A model generated the notes under the pieces. It saw only the letters and a list, made by a program, of their open reading frames with translations. It ran no database searches and had not been told where the DNA came from. This document shows positions 8,026-15,842 of a stretch of DNA of 64,000 nucleotides, in pieces. How positions within the stretch are numbered: the first letter of the stretch is position 1; each line of letters opens with the position of its first letter. The position numbers and the translations under genes are program-made. Source of the stretch: Streptomonospora nanhaiensis (GTDB taxonomy: Bacteria > Actinomycetota > Actinomycetes > Streptosporangiales > Streptosporangiaceae); NCBI RefSeq assembly GCF_026642255.1, contig NZ_CP113264.1, positions 4,340,001 to 4,404,000 on the forward strand, written 5' to 3'.

Positions 8026-8433
8026 ATGGCCAAGTACCTGCTGCTCAAGCACTACCGTGGCGCCCCGCCCGCCGTCAACGACGTGCCCATGGACCGGTGG
8101 ACGCCCGAGGAGATCTCGGCCCACATGCAGTACATGCAGGACTTCGCGGACCGGCTCGAGGAGAGCGGCGAGTTCGTGGACGGGCAGGCGCTCGCCCCCG
8201 AGGGGACGTTCGTCCGCTACGACGGCGAGGGGCGCCCGCCCGTCACCGACGGCCCGTTCGCCGAGACCAAGGACCTCATCGCCGGCTGGATGGTGATCGA
8301 CGTCGACAGCTACGAGCGCGCCGTCGAACTGGCCGGGGAGCTGTCGGCCGCCCCCGGGGCGGGCGGGGAGCCGATCCACGAGTGGCTCGAGGTGCGCCCG
8401 TTCCTGACCGCCCCGCCCACCATCACGGAGTGA
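8026..8433 (+). CDS. YCII-related (DGPF-domain) protein
   Basis: 135 residues. The protein has the family core VTDGPFAETKDLIAGWM (residues 73-89) with the hallmark DGPF motif, in a ferredoxin-like alpha/beta fold of the YCII type. DGPF proteins are usually encoded directly before ECF42-type sigma factors and are thought to take part in their signalling or to be their targets; no catalytic activity is established. GAGGAG precedes the ATG. The stop is only 4 bp from the sigma-factor start, so the two are co-transcribed, probably from the TGTCGA promoter at 7947. Confidence 0.9.
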   Translation: MAKYLLLKHYRGAPPAVNDVPMDRWTPEEISAHMQYMQDFADRLEESGEFVDGQALAPEGTFVRYDGEGRPPVTDGPFAETKDLIAGWMVIDVDSYERAVELAGELSAAPGAGGEPIHEWLEVRPFLTAPPTITE

Positions 8434-8437
8434 CACT

Positions 8438-9583
8438 GTGGACGAGCTCCTTCTCCGGAGCCTGACGCCGGGCGTGCTCGGGATCCTCGTCCGCCGCGGA
8501 GCCGACTTCGCGGCGGCCGAGGACGCCGTCCAGGACGCGCTGGTCGAGGCGGTCCGCACCTGGCCTTCCGACCCGCCGCGCGACCCCAAGGGGTGGATGG
8601 TCACCGTGGCCTGGCGCAGGTTCCTCGACGCGACCCGGACCGACACCGCCCGCCGGAGGCGCGAGGCCCTCCTCGACGAGGAACCGGCCCCGGGACCCGC
8701 GCCCGCGGTGGACGACACCCTCCAGCTCTACTTCCTGTGCGCCCACCCGTCGCTGACGCAGGCGTCCGCCGTCGCGCTCACGCTGCGCGCCGTCGGCGGG
8801 CTGACCACCCGCCAGATCGCCCGGGCCTACCTGGTGCCGGAGGCGACCATGGCCCAGCGCATCAGCCGGGCCAAGCGCACCGTCTCCGACGTGCGCCTCG
8901 ACCGCCCCGGCGACGTCGCCACGGTCCTGCGCGTCCTCTACCTGGTCTTCAACGAGGGCTACTCCGGAGACGTCGACCTCGCCGCCGAGGCCATCCGCCT
9001 CACACGCCGGCTCGCGGCGGCCGTCGACCACCCGGAGGCGGCGGGACTGCTCGCACTCATGCTGCTCCACCACGCCCGGCGCGCCGCCCGGACCGCGCCC
9101 GACGGCAGCCTGGTGCCGCTCGCCGAGCAGGACCGCGGTTCGTGGGACACCGCCTCGATCGCCGAGGGCGTCCGGATCCTGCAGGCGGCCCTGGCCCGCG
9201 ACCGGCTGGGCGAGTTGCAGGCCCAGGCCGCCATCGCGGCGCTGCACGCCGACGCGCCCACCGCGGAGGAGACCGACTGGGTGCAGATCGTCGAGTGGTA
9301 CGACGAACTCGTACGTCTGACCGACAGCCCGATCGTGCGGCTCAACCGCGCGGTGGCCGTGGGCGAGGCCGACGGTCCGCGCGCCGGCCTGGCGGCGCTC
9401 GCGGACCTGGACGACTCACTGCCCCGCCACGGCGCGGTGGCCGCCTACCTCCACGAGCGAGACGGCGACCCGGCGACAGCGGCACGGCTGTACGCCGAGG
9501 CGGCCCTCAAGGCGCCCAACCTCGCCGAACGCGACCACCTCACCCGCCGGGCCGCCGGGCTCAACGCCCGAGGGGGAGGCTGA
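8438..9583 (+). CDS. ECF RNA polymerase sigma factor, ECF42 type
   Basis: 381 residues, much longer than a classic ECF factor. Sigma region 2 (about 8-75, AAEDAVQDALVEAVRTW) and region 4 (about 105-160, with TTRQIARAYLVPEATMAQRI) are followed by a C-terminal extension of some 200 residues rich in helical pairs. This TPR-like extension is characteristic of the ECF42 group and is needed for activity in studied members. No anti-sigma gene is adjacent, as expected for this group. The start is GTG at 8438, with its ribosome site (CGGAG) inside the end of the upstream DGPF gene. Confidence 0.93.
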   Translation: MDELLLRSLTPGVLGILVRRGADFAAAEDAVQDALVEAVRTWPSDPPRDPKGWMVTVAWRRFLDATRTDTARRRREALLDEEPAPGPAPAVDDTLQLYFLCAHPSLTQASAVALTLRAVGGLTTRQIARAYLVPEATMAQRISRAKRTVSDVRLDRPGDVATVLRVLYLVFNEGYSGDVDLAAEAIRLTRRLAAAVDHPEAAGLLALMLLHHARRAARTAPDGSLVPLAEQDRGSWDTASIAEGVRILQAALARDRLGELQAQAAIAALHADAPTAEETDWVQIVEWYDELVRLTDSPIVRLNRAVAVGEADGPRAGLAALADLDDSLPRHGAVAAYLHERDGDPATAARLYAEAALKAPNLAERDHLTRRAAGLNARGGG

Positions 9584-9630
9584 GGGCGGGCCCGGACCGG
9601 GCGCGACGAGCGGTCTGTAGGGTCGCGGTC

Positions 9631-10191
9631 ATGGCTCCTACGGGAAGCGAGCACACACGCCTGGTGGTGATCCGGGGCAACTCGGGCTCGGGCAAGAGCA
9701 CGATCGCCCGCGGACTGCGCGCGGCGTACGGTCGCGGTTTGGCTCTCATCGAGCAGGACTACGTGCGCCGCACCGTCCTGCGGGAGAAGGACGTCCCCGG
9801 GGGGGCCGCCATCGGGCTCGTCGACCTGATGGCCCGCCACGCCCTGGACGCGGGCTTCCACGTGGTGGTCGAGGGGATCCTGTACGCCGACCGCTACGGG
9901 CCCGCGCTCACCCGCCTGGTCGACGAGCACCGGGGGCTCTCGCGCTGCTACTACCTGGACGTTCCCTTCGCCACCACGCTGCGGCGGCACGAGACCCGGC
10001 CCACGGCTGCCGAGTTCGGCGAGAGCGAGATGCGTGCCTGGTGGCGCCCGCACGACCTGCTGCCCGGCGGGACGGAGGCGGTGATCGGCGAGCACAGCAC
10101 CCTCCGGCAGAGCTTGGACCGGATCCTCGCCGAGAGCGGTCTCGGGAAGGGTCGGCCGGCGGGCGGGGACGGTCCGGTGTCCCGAAGTTGA
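9631..10191 (+). CDS. P-loop kinase-like protein (AAA_33 type)
   Basis: 186 residues. A Walker A motif GNSGSGKST lies at residues 16-24. A mid-protein segment HVVVEGILYADRYGPAL fits the lid and substrate region of small nucleoside- or antibiotic-kinase-like proteins (zeta toxin/AAA_33 group). A Walker B-like hydrophobic strand precedes the Glu of VVEG. It probably phosphorylates a small molecule with ATP, but the substrate is unknown. The start at 9631 follows the ECF gene by 47 bp. The ribosome site is weak (TAGGG), so the gene may be partly coupled to the ECF transcript or have its own promoter. It is convergent with the methyltransferase at 10210. Confidence 0.75.
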   Translation: MAPTGSEHTRLVVIRGNSGSGKSTIARGLRAAYGRGLALIEQDYVRRTVLREKDVPGGAAIGLVDLMARHALDAGFHVVVEGILYADRYGPALTRLVDEHRGLSRCYYLDVPFATTLRRHETRPTAAEFGESEMRAWWRPHDLLPGGTEAVIGEHSTLRQSLDRILAESGLGKGRPAGGDGPVSRS

Positions 10192-10209
10192 CACTCGCTC
10201 CGGCAGGGG

Positions 10210-11484
10210 TCACGGGCCGGGGTCGGCGGGCCAGTCCGGGCCGTGGTTCTCCTCCGCCTGGTCCCACAGGGCCAGCAGGCGGGTGTGGCGGGTGCGGACC
10301 ACCCCGTCGGCGGGTGGAAGGGCCGGGTGGGCCAGGAACCGGGGGCCGGGCCCGCCGCGGTGCCCGCGCTCCCACCGGCGGGCATGGTCGGCCAGAAGGG
10401 TCACCATGTCGGCGGCGCCGGGCCCGTGGCCGCAGGCGACGAACTCGCACCGAGAGGGGTTCTGGGGCATGGCCGGAGACAACAAGTAGGCGAGAGAAGT
10501 GCCGTCCCACATCGCCGGGGTCAGGTCGCGGGTCATGGGCTTGTGGGGGAAGTCGTCGACGGTGCCGGTCAGGGTGGCGAAGTGGGGCAGTCGGGTCGCC
10601 ATCCACATCTGCAGGGTGCTGAAGGGCTCCGTGCCGCCGATGCGGACCCCGGTGAACCGCTCGTGTGCGGGCAGGGCGAACACCCCGGGCAGGTTCTCCG
10701 GCGCGGGCACGGGGTCGGCGTCGGTGGTCAGTCCGACCGTGTCGGTGACCGGCACGGTGGCGGAGGCGGGAGCGCCCAGGCCCTGCATGGGAACGAACCC
10801 CGCGTGGTTGCCGGTCTCGCCCAGGAGCAGTCGGCCGTGGCGGGTGAAGGCGTAGATGCGCTGGAAGCCCCGCACCCCCAGCGGGAGTACGAGCCGTCCG
10901 CCCTCGACGAGCTGGCGGGTCCAGGCCGGGGGCAGGTCGGTGGCGGCGACGGTGACGACGATCCGATCGTAGGGAGCGCCGTCGGAGCAGCCGTGTTCGG
11001 CGTCCCCGACGATCAGCTCCACCCGGTCCGCGTATCCGGTCCGGGTCAGGTGGGTTCGGGCGCGGTCGATGACCGCGGGGTCGATGTCGATGGAGGTCAC
11101 CGCCCCGGTGGGGCCGACCATCTCGGCGATGAGCGCGGCGTTGTAGCCGCCGCTGCCCACCTCCAGGACCCGCATGCCGGGCCGGATGGCGGCGCGCTCC
11201 AGCATCAGGGTCTGCACCCAGGTCGCCGAGACGGAGCTGGTCGCGGCCCCGTCGTCGGTGAAGCGGGTGCGCAGCACCGTCGTCAGGTCGTACACCTCCC
11301 CCAGTGGGAATTCGGGGGCGAACAGGTGGCGTGGCACGGTGCGCACCGCCCGGACCACCGGCTCGGTGCGCAGGGCCTTGACGGCTCGCAGCCGGGTGAT
11401 CAACCGCTCGCGCATCTCGTCGGCGCGGTCGGTGTCCGGGGCAGGGGCGTCCGGGGCCGGGGCGGAGGTGTCGGAAGTCGTCAC
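10210..11484 (-). CDS. FxLD-system protein-isoaspartate-type O-methyltransferase
   Basis: 424 residues. The N-terminal half is a PCMT-like methyltransferase: the substrate segment LFAPEFPLGEVYDLTTVL (about 54-71) is followed by the SAM-binding motif VLEVGSGGYNAALIA (106-120) and SIDIDP. The C-terminal half of about 200 residues is characteristic of the actinomycete methyltransferases named for the FxLD lanthipeptide system. There such enzymes install or repair aspartate/isoaspartate linkages in a precursor peptide. No FxLD precursor, lanthionine synthetase or protease is visible nearby, so this copy looks orphan and might act on a protein or on a distant precursor. The start is GTG at 11484 with no strong ribosome site; a methionine about 23 residues in is an alternative. 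Confidence 0.8.
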   Translation of the reverse strand: MTTSDTSAPAPDAPAPDTDRADEMRERLITRLRAVKALRTEPVVRAVRTVPRHLFAPEFPLGEVYDLTTVLRTRFTDDGAATSSVSATWVQTLMLERAAIRPGMRVLEVGSGGYNAALIAEMVGPTGAVTSIDIDPAVIDRARTHLTRTGYADRVELIVGDAEHGCSDGAPYDRIVVTVAATDLPPAWTRQLVEGGRLVLPLGVRGFQRIYAFTRHGRLLLGETGNHAGFVPMQGLGAPASATVPVTDTVGLTTDADPVPAPENLPGVFALPAHERFTGVRIGGTEPFSTLQMWMATRLPHFATLTGTVDDFPHKPMTRDLTPAMWDGTSLAYLLSPAMPQNPSRCEFVACGHGPGAADMVTLLADHARRWERGHRGGPGPRFLAHPALPPADGVVRTRHTRLLALWDQAEENHGPDWPADPGP

Positions 11485-11645
11485 ACCGGCAGGCTGACCA
11501 GTGGTGATCCCCCGCGCGGGGTTTTGGCGATCTTGGGCGTGCGGCGTCCGGGAACTCGCGTGCGGGTCCGCCCCCTGCCCCCGGCCGGTTCCGGTCGGTG
11601 CCCGCGGGCCGCGTGGCCGGCGCGCGCGGTGGGGACGATGACGTC

Positions 11646-12776
11646 ATGGATTCTTCATCGGAACACCCGGTGTGGTCGCGGAACCTGCACACCGCCCGCA
11701 CCGTCCGCGGGTGGGACCCGCTGCGTCTGGCCCAGGAGACGGCGTACGCGGTCGGCCGGGGAGCCGCCGAGACCCCCCGGAGCCTGGTACGGCGCGTCCG
11801 CGACTGGGAGGCGGGCCGGTACGGGCCCGGTGAGCACTACCTGTTGCCGCTGGCCCGGGTGTTGGACGTGCATCCGGAGGATCTGGCCGTCGGCGCACGG
11901 GCGAAGCGCGTCGAGGCGGACCGTATCCGGGCGACCAGCGCCCACCTGGTGTCCCTGGACGGGACCCCGGACGGAACAGACCTGGTCCCCGCAGCGGTGC
12001 TCGCGGCGCGCACCGCCCGCACCGCTGCCCGGTCCGGCGCCTCACCGGACGTGGTCTCGGCCGCCGCGGAGGCGTTGCAGGTGGCCGGGTGGCTGGCCTT
12101 CGACGCCGATGAACACGGGTTGGCCCGTAGGTTGACCAGCGCTTCGATCGTGACCGCGCGGGCGGGCGGTGACCGTGGCGGCGAGCTGTTCGCCCTGGCC
12201 CAGCTCGCGATGCACGACGCCCACGAACACCGGCCGTCCCAGGCGCACCAGGTGTGCGAGCACGTCCTGGACCAGAAGCTCTCCCCTCGGCTGGCCTGCC
12301 TGTTCGAGCTGCGTCTGGCACGGGCCCACGGGCAGAGCAACACACCGGTCCGTGCCCTGGCCACTCTGCGCCGGGCCCGCTCCCGCTTCCGGGAGGGCGC
12401 CGGCGACCACGACCCGCCCTGGACATGGTGGATCGTCGACAGTGAGCTGACCTGCCACGAGGCCATGATCCACGTCGACGACGGCCGGTGGGACAGGGCG
12501 CAGGAGCTGTTCGCGTCGGCTCGGGAGCACTGTCCGCCCCACCATCCGCGGGGGCCGCTGATCTACGCGGTCCACCAACTGCACGCCCTGGTGCGCCTGA
12601 GGGCATGGGCGGCCGCCCAGGAGGTGCTGACCACAGCGGTGGTCCCCCTGGTGGGACAGGTCCGTTCAGGACGTGTCGACGCCGTGCTGGCCCGCACCGC
12701 GCGCCTGGGCGCAGAAGCCTCGGCGCCCGCACCGTTCCGGGAGCTGATGCGGGTGGCGGTGGCCGCGGCGCGGTAG
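11646..12776 (+). CDS. XRE-like HTH regulator with TPR-like C-terminal domain
   Basis: 376 residues. The N-terminal 85 residues form an HTH of the XRE/Cro type with an insertion (WDPLRLAQETAYAVGRGAAE, then WEAGRYGPGEHYLLPLARVL). The rest is alpha-helical with repeated Ala/Leu/Arg patterns of tetratricopeptide type, ending near 376. This architecture is common in actinomycete pathway regulators. The ATG is at 11646, since the preceding in-frame sequence is compositionally poor. It is divergent from the FxLD-type methyltransferase with a 161-bp intergenic region that contains CCCCGCGCGGGG (11510-11521) followed by TTTT. It may control the methyltransferase. The effector is unknown. Confidence 0.75.
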   Translation: MDSSSEHPVWSRNLHTARTVRGWDPLRLAQETAYAVGRGAAETPRSLVRRVRDWEAGRYGPGEHYLLPLARVLDVHPEDLAVGARAKRVEADRIRATSAHLVSLDGTPDGTDLVPAAVLAARTARTAARSGASPDVVSAAAEALQVAGWLAFDADEHGLARRLTSASIVTARAGGDRGGELFALAQLAMHDAHEHRPSQAHQVCEHVLDQKLSPRLACLFELRLARAHGQSNTPVRALATLRRARSRFREGAGDHDPPWTWWIVDSELTCHEAMIHVDDGRWDRAQELFASAREHCPPHHPRGPLIYAVHQLHALVRLRAWAAAQEVLTTAVVPLVGQVRSGRVDAVLARTARLGAEASAPAPFRELMRVAVAAAR

Positions 12777-12782
12777 AGGTCT

Positions 12783-13826
12783 CTACGGCACGGCCAGGGA
12801 TCGGGCCAAATCGACCCAGTCCCGCAACAGCGTGCGGGCGGCACCGGAGTCCACGGCCGGGGCGACCGCCGCCAGGGCGTCGGCGAACGCCGCGTCCAGA
12901 CCGTGCGCCCACCCCCGGCGGGCGGCCAGGGCGCCGGCGGCGTTGGCCAGGACCACGTCCCGGACCGGTCCCCGCTCCCCCTCCAGGACCCGCCGCACCA
13001 CACCGGCGTTGAAGACGGCGTCCCCTCCCCGCAGGGCATCGGGGCCGCAGCGGGCCAGTCCGTGCCCGGCCGTGTCCAGCCGCATCCGCTCCACCCGACC
13101 GTCGGCGACCGCCCACACCCGTGTGGTCGCCGCGGTGGTGATCTCGTCCACCCCGTCGTCACCGCGCACCACCAGGGCGGTGGCGCCCCGGTCGGCCAGG
13201 ACCCGGGCCAGCACGGGGGCCAGGCGGGTGTCGGAGCAGCCCACCAGGGAGGTGGAGGGGAAGGCCGGGTTGGTGAGCGGGGCCAGGTGGTTGACGGCCG
13301 TGGGCACCCCCAGCCTTCTGCGCACCGGGGCCGCGTGGTGCAGGCCCCGGTGGAAGACGGGGGCGAAGGTGAACCCGATGCCGACCTCGTCGACGCACCG
13401 GGCGACCTGGTCGGGGCCCAGGTCCAGCGGGATGCCCAGCGCTTCGAGCACGTCCGCGGAACCCGCCCGGGAGGAGACCGAACGGCCGCCGTGCTTGACC
13501 ACGCGGACACCGGTCGCGGCGAGCACGATCGCGGCCATGGTGGACACGTTCACGGTGTGGGCCCCGTCGCCGCCGGTGCCGACGATGTCGACGACCGCGG
13601 TGCCGTCCACCGGCAGGGGCACGACACGTTCCATGAGGGCGTCGAGCAGGCCCGCCATCTCGGCGGCAGACTCGCCCTTCGCCCGGAGCGCGACCAGGAA
13701 CCCGGCCAGCTCGACGGGGTCGGCCGCCTCGTCCATGACCCGGCCCATCGCCCACCGGGTGTCGGCCGCGCCCAGGTCCTGTCCGCGCAGCAGCGCGGAC
13801 AACAGCTCCGGCCAGGATCGGCTCAC
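12783..13826 (-). CDS. trpD: Anthranilate phosphoribosyltransferase
   Basis: 347 residues, the normal TrpD length. It transfers phosphoribose from PRPP to anthranilate, the second step of tryptophan synthesis. PRPP/Mg motif GTGGDG is at 83-88, NVST at 93-96, and the anthranilate-site stretch KHGGRSVSSRAGSADVLEAL at 111-130. The canonical KHGN asparagine is Gly here, and SSKCGS reads SSRAGS. The start is GTG at 13826 with GAGGAG 7 bases upstream on this strand; upstream in-frame sequence is low-complexity. No trpE, trpG or trpC is adjacent, so this is a stand-alone copy. It is convergent with the regulator gene, with 6 bp between stops. Confidence 0.9.
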   Translation of the reverse strand: MSRSWPELLSALLRGQDLGAADTRWAMGRVMDEAADPVELAGFLVALRAKGESAAEMAGLLDALMERVVPLPVDGTAVVDIVGTGGDGAHTVNVSTMAAIVLAATGVRVVKHGGRSVSSRAGSADVLEALGIPLDLGPDQVARCVDEVGIGFTFAPVFHRGLHHAAPVRRRLGVPTAVNHLAPLTNPAFPSTSLVGCSDTRLAPVLARVLADRGATALVVRGDDGVDEITTAATTRVWAVADGRVERMRLDTAGHGLARCGPDALRGGDAVFNAGVVRRVLEGERGPVRDVVLANAAGALAARRGWAHGLDAAFADALAAVAPAVDSGAARTLLRDWVDLARSLAVP

Positions 13827-14046
13827 GGAATGCTCCTCGGGGCGTGCCGTTCTTCCCCGAGCGCGGTCACCGTCCAGGACCCGGCCCACCGGCGGTTCGG
13901 GGAAGCCGTCGGGAGCACCGCGTGCGCGTGCCCCGCCGCCGGGAGGCGGCGGCCCGTGACGCCCACGGGCGGAACCTCCCCTGGCCGGGTCCGCGGTGGA
14001 CGCCACCGTCCCCGGGCGCACGAGCCGCTGCGGGCACGCACCCGGC

Positions 14047-14550
14047 TCACGCCACGGGGCTGACGCCGAGGTCGAGCACCCAGCGCTCGGCCGCCACGCG
14101 GGCCAGGTGTGCGACCTGGGGAAGGACCGAAGGCCCCCAGTCGAGCAGCTCCAACGCCTTGTCCAGAGGGAGCAGGTGGCGTTCGTGGATCCGGTTCTTG
14201 GCGGGGTCGGGATCGGGCGCGCGCTCGGCCAGGCGGTGCAGGCGGGCGGCCATTCTCACCTGCGCGAAGGGCGCACCGGGCCCGTGCACGCTCTGGTAGC
14301 CGAGATAGACCGGGTCGGCCAGGGTGACCTGGACCTCTTCCCACACCTCCCGGCGCAGCGTCGCGGCCAGGTCGCCGCCGTCGCGGGGTTCGGGCTTTCC
14401 CCCTGGCAGGTTCCATCTGCCGAGGTCGCGCAGGAGCACCACACGGGCGCGGGCGTCGAGCACCCATCCGTAGACCTGTCGAACGGGCAGGTCAGCAGGC
14501 GGTCGCTCGTCGGAGTGCCAGGTCAGGGACACCTCGTCCGGGCTGTTCAT
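14047..14550 (-). CDS. Nudix hydrolase with a degenerate Nudix box
   Basis: 167 residues. A Nudix fold is indicated by VYGWVLDARARVVLLRDLG, followed by a Nudix-box-like segment at about 50-75 with LPGGKPEP and RREVWEEV. The REUxEE core that binds metal is present. The first conserved Glu and the final Gly (Gln here) of the full signature deviate, so substrate choice or activity may be altered. The family hydrolyses nucleoside diphosphates linked to another moiety. The later residues are rich in Leu and Trp without further motifs. A second Nudix gene lies 101 bp upstream on the same strand, and the two may be co-transcribed. Confidence 0.8.
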   Translation of the reverse strand: MNSPDEVSLTWHSDERPPADLPVRQVYGWVLDARARVVLLRDLGRWNLPGGKPEPRDGGDLAATLRREVWEEVQVTLADPVYLGYQSVHGPGAPFAQVRMAARLHRLAERAPDPDPAKNRIHERHLLPLDKALELLDWGPSVLPQVAHLARVAAERWVLDLGVSPVA

Positions 14551-14651
14551 GGGAGAACTTTAGAGGGCTTCGGCCCGCCGGTCCGGTCGTTTCCGCATAT
14601 TGCCCATGACTCCGACGGCGGGGTGGGGCCGGGAGCGTCCCGGGGGCTCCG

Positions 14652-15212
14652 TCAGTCGATCCGACCCGACGGACCCGCAGCACGTGCGACGCGGGGCCCG
14701 ACGAGACGTTCGGCCAGCGGCAGGGGGTACCAGTCCGCACCGGTGACCTCGGACTCCTGGACGCGCCCGATCTCGGCGCGGGCGGTCGTGAACGCGTAGC
14801 CGAAGTCGAGGTGGCAGTGGTCCGGCTCGTCCTTGTCCGGCCGTGCCGGAACCCGGCCGAACTCGACGTAGGCCGGGACCCGCGAGGAGAGGGACACCGC
14901 GTCGGCGTCGACACCGGTCTCCTCCACCAGTTCACGCACGGCCGCGCCGGCCAGGGCGGTGTCCCCGGGTTCGAGGTGTCCTCCGGGTTGCAGCAGCAGC
15001 CCGTACGCCCGGTGCCGGACGAGCAGGATCCCGGCCTCCCGGTGGACCAGGAGCGCGCCCACGGTCACATGCAGGGGAAAGGTGCGGCGCGAGGCGAAAT
15101 CCCTGCCCCGGCGCAGCAACCGCACCGGTTCGGCGAGCGCCCCGGCCTCGTCGGGGCGCTGCCCGAGGTAGGCGGTCAGCGTGGTCGAGATGAGTTCGTC
15201 GGTGATCGTCAC
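14652..15212 (-). CDS. Nudix hydrolase
   Basis: 186 residues. A full Nudix box lies at about residues 78-101 (GHLEPGD, then AVRELVEETGV), matching GX5EX7REUXEEXGU, so metal-dependent pyrophosphohydrolase activity is expected in the cytosol. The N-terminal 45 residues form a helical lead before the first strand (LHVTVGALLVHREAGILLVRH). The DKDEPDHCHLDFGYAF segment resembles proteins annotated as NUDIX hydrolases of the 8-oxo-dGTP or GDP-mannose type, but the substrate is not identifiable. The ATG is at 15212. The 630-bp gap before the GH43 gene on the other strand carries palindromic sites. Confidence 0.87.
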   Translation of the reverse strand: MTITDELISTTLTAYLGQRPDEAGALAEPVRLLRRGRDFASRRTFPLHVTVGALLVHREAGILLVRHRAYGLLLQPGGHLEPGDTALAGAAVRELVEETGVDADAVSLSSRVPAYVEFGRVPARPDKDEPDHCHLDFGYAFTTARAEIGRVQESEVTGADWYPLPLAERLVGPRVARAAGPSGRID

Positions 15213-15478
15213 CGGTCGGCTCCAGAGAGGACGCGCGGCTCGAAGGGTGTCCGCAGTCTACGAGTCGCACCTGGTCGGTACACACGTTTCGCGGGGAAGG
15301 GCCGGTGCTTCCACGTCCTCGGCCTCCGGGGGACCGCGCGGGTGTCCGGGCCGCTGCCCGTCTCCGGGCGGGAGGGGGTCGGCTCCCACGCGGCACACAC
15401 ACCGCGGACCGGCCGGCCAGGACGGTACGCGAAGGAGGGTTGACGCTGCAGGGGCGCCATCTTACGATGACCGAACAA

Positions 15479-15497
15479 TTACGAAGCGTGTTCGTAA
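15479..15497. promoter_or_regulatory. Palindrome TTACGAA-N5-TTCGTAA
   Basis: A perfect 7-bp inverted repeat with 5-bp spacer lies in an AT-rich patch of the 15213-15842 gap, where no gene is evident. Size and symmetry fit a dimeric repressor site of TetR or MarR type. It is 267 bp from the Nudix gene and 346 bp from the GH43 gene, so the target is unclear. Confidence 0.45.
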
Positions 15498-15656
15498 CAA
15501 CGAACCACATCCACCGACGCCCCCACCGAACCGCCGCCCTCTGCCCGGTGAACCACGGGACCGGGACGGCCGAGTCGGATCGGGATGTGCGGTGTCCGGC
15601 GATCCCCCAGCCCCCCACTGACGGACCCCCATGCACGACGCTTTCGCCGCCCGCAT

Positions 15657-15685
15657 TGTTAGCGCTCACATTGTGAACGCTCACA
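15657..15685 (+). promoter_or_regulatory. Two tandem LacI-type operators upstream of the arabinanase gene
   Basis: TGTTAGCGCTCACA (15657-15670) and TGTGAACGCTCACA (15672-15685) are each one or two mismatches from TGTGAGCGCTCACA. They carry the central AGCGCT-like core known for LacI-family sugar repressors (for example CebR-type sites). They sit 158-186 bp before the GH43 start, 15 bp apart. No LacI gene is in the window, so the repressor would be encoded elsewhere. Confidence 0.6.
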
Positions 15686-15842
15686 TCCTCGGCTCCCCCG
15701 GGCTCCACCCCTGCGCCCGGGCAACCGCCCCCCACCGCGACCTGCGGCGGGCACGGCTCCGCCGCGGCGCGGGCGGGCGACCGCGTCGGTCCCCTCCACC
15801 CATGTCGGCCAGGACAGGCACCGACACCGAGGAGTCTCCCCC

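Noticed and set aside
10192-11645. FxLD lanthipeptide precursor near the methyltransferase
   Set aside because: I read both strands of the short flanking gaps and saw no short frame with an FxLD core or Cys/Ser/Thr-rich tail.
12783-13826. Thymidine or pyrimidine-nucleoside phosphorylase instead of TrpD
   Set aside because: These share the fold, but the GTGGDG and KHG-RSVSS patterns with 347 residues fit anthranilate phosphoribosyltransferase.
15305-15676. A possible small gene before the arabinanase
   Set aside because: Composition is irregular, no good ribosome site was seen, and the region carries palindromes that fit regulatory DNA better.
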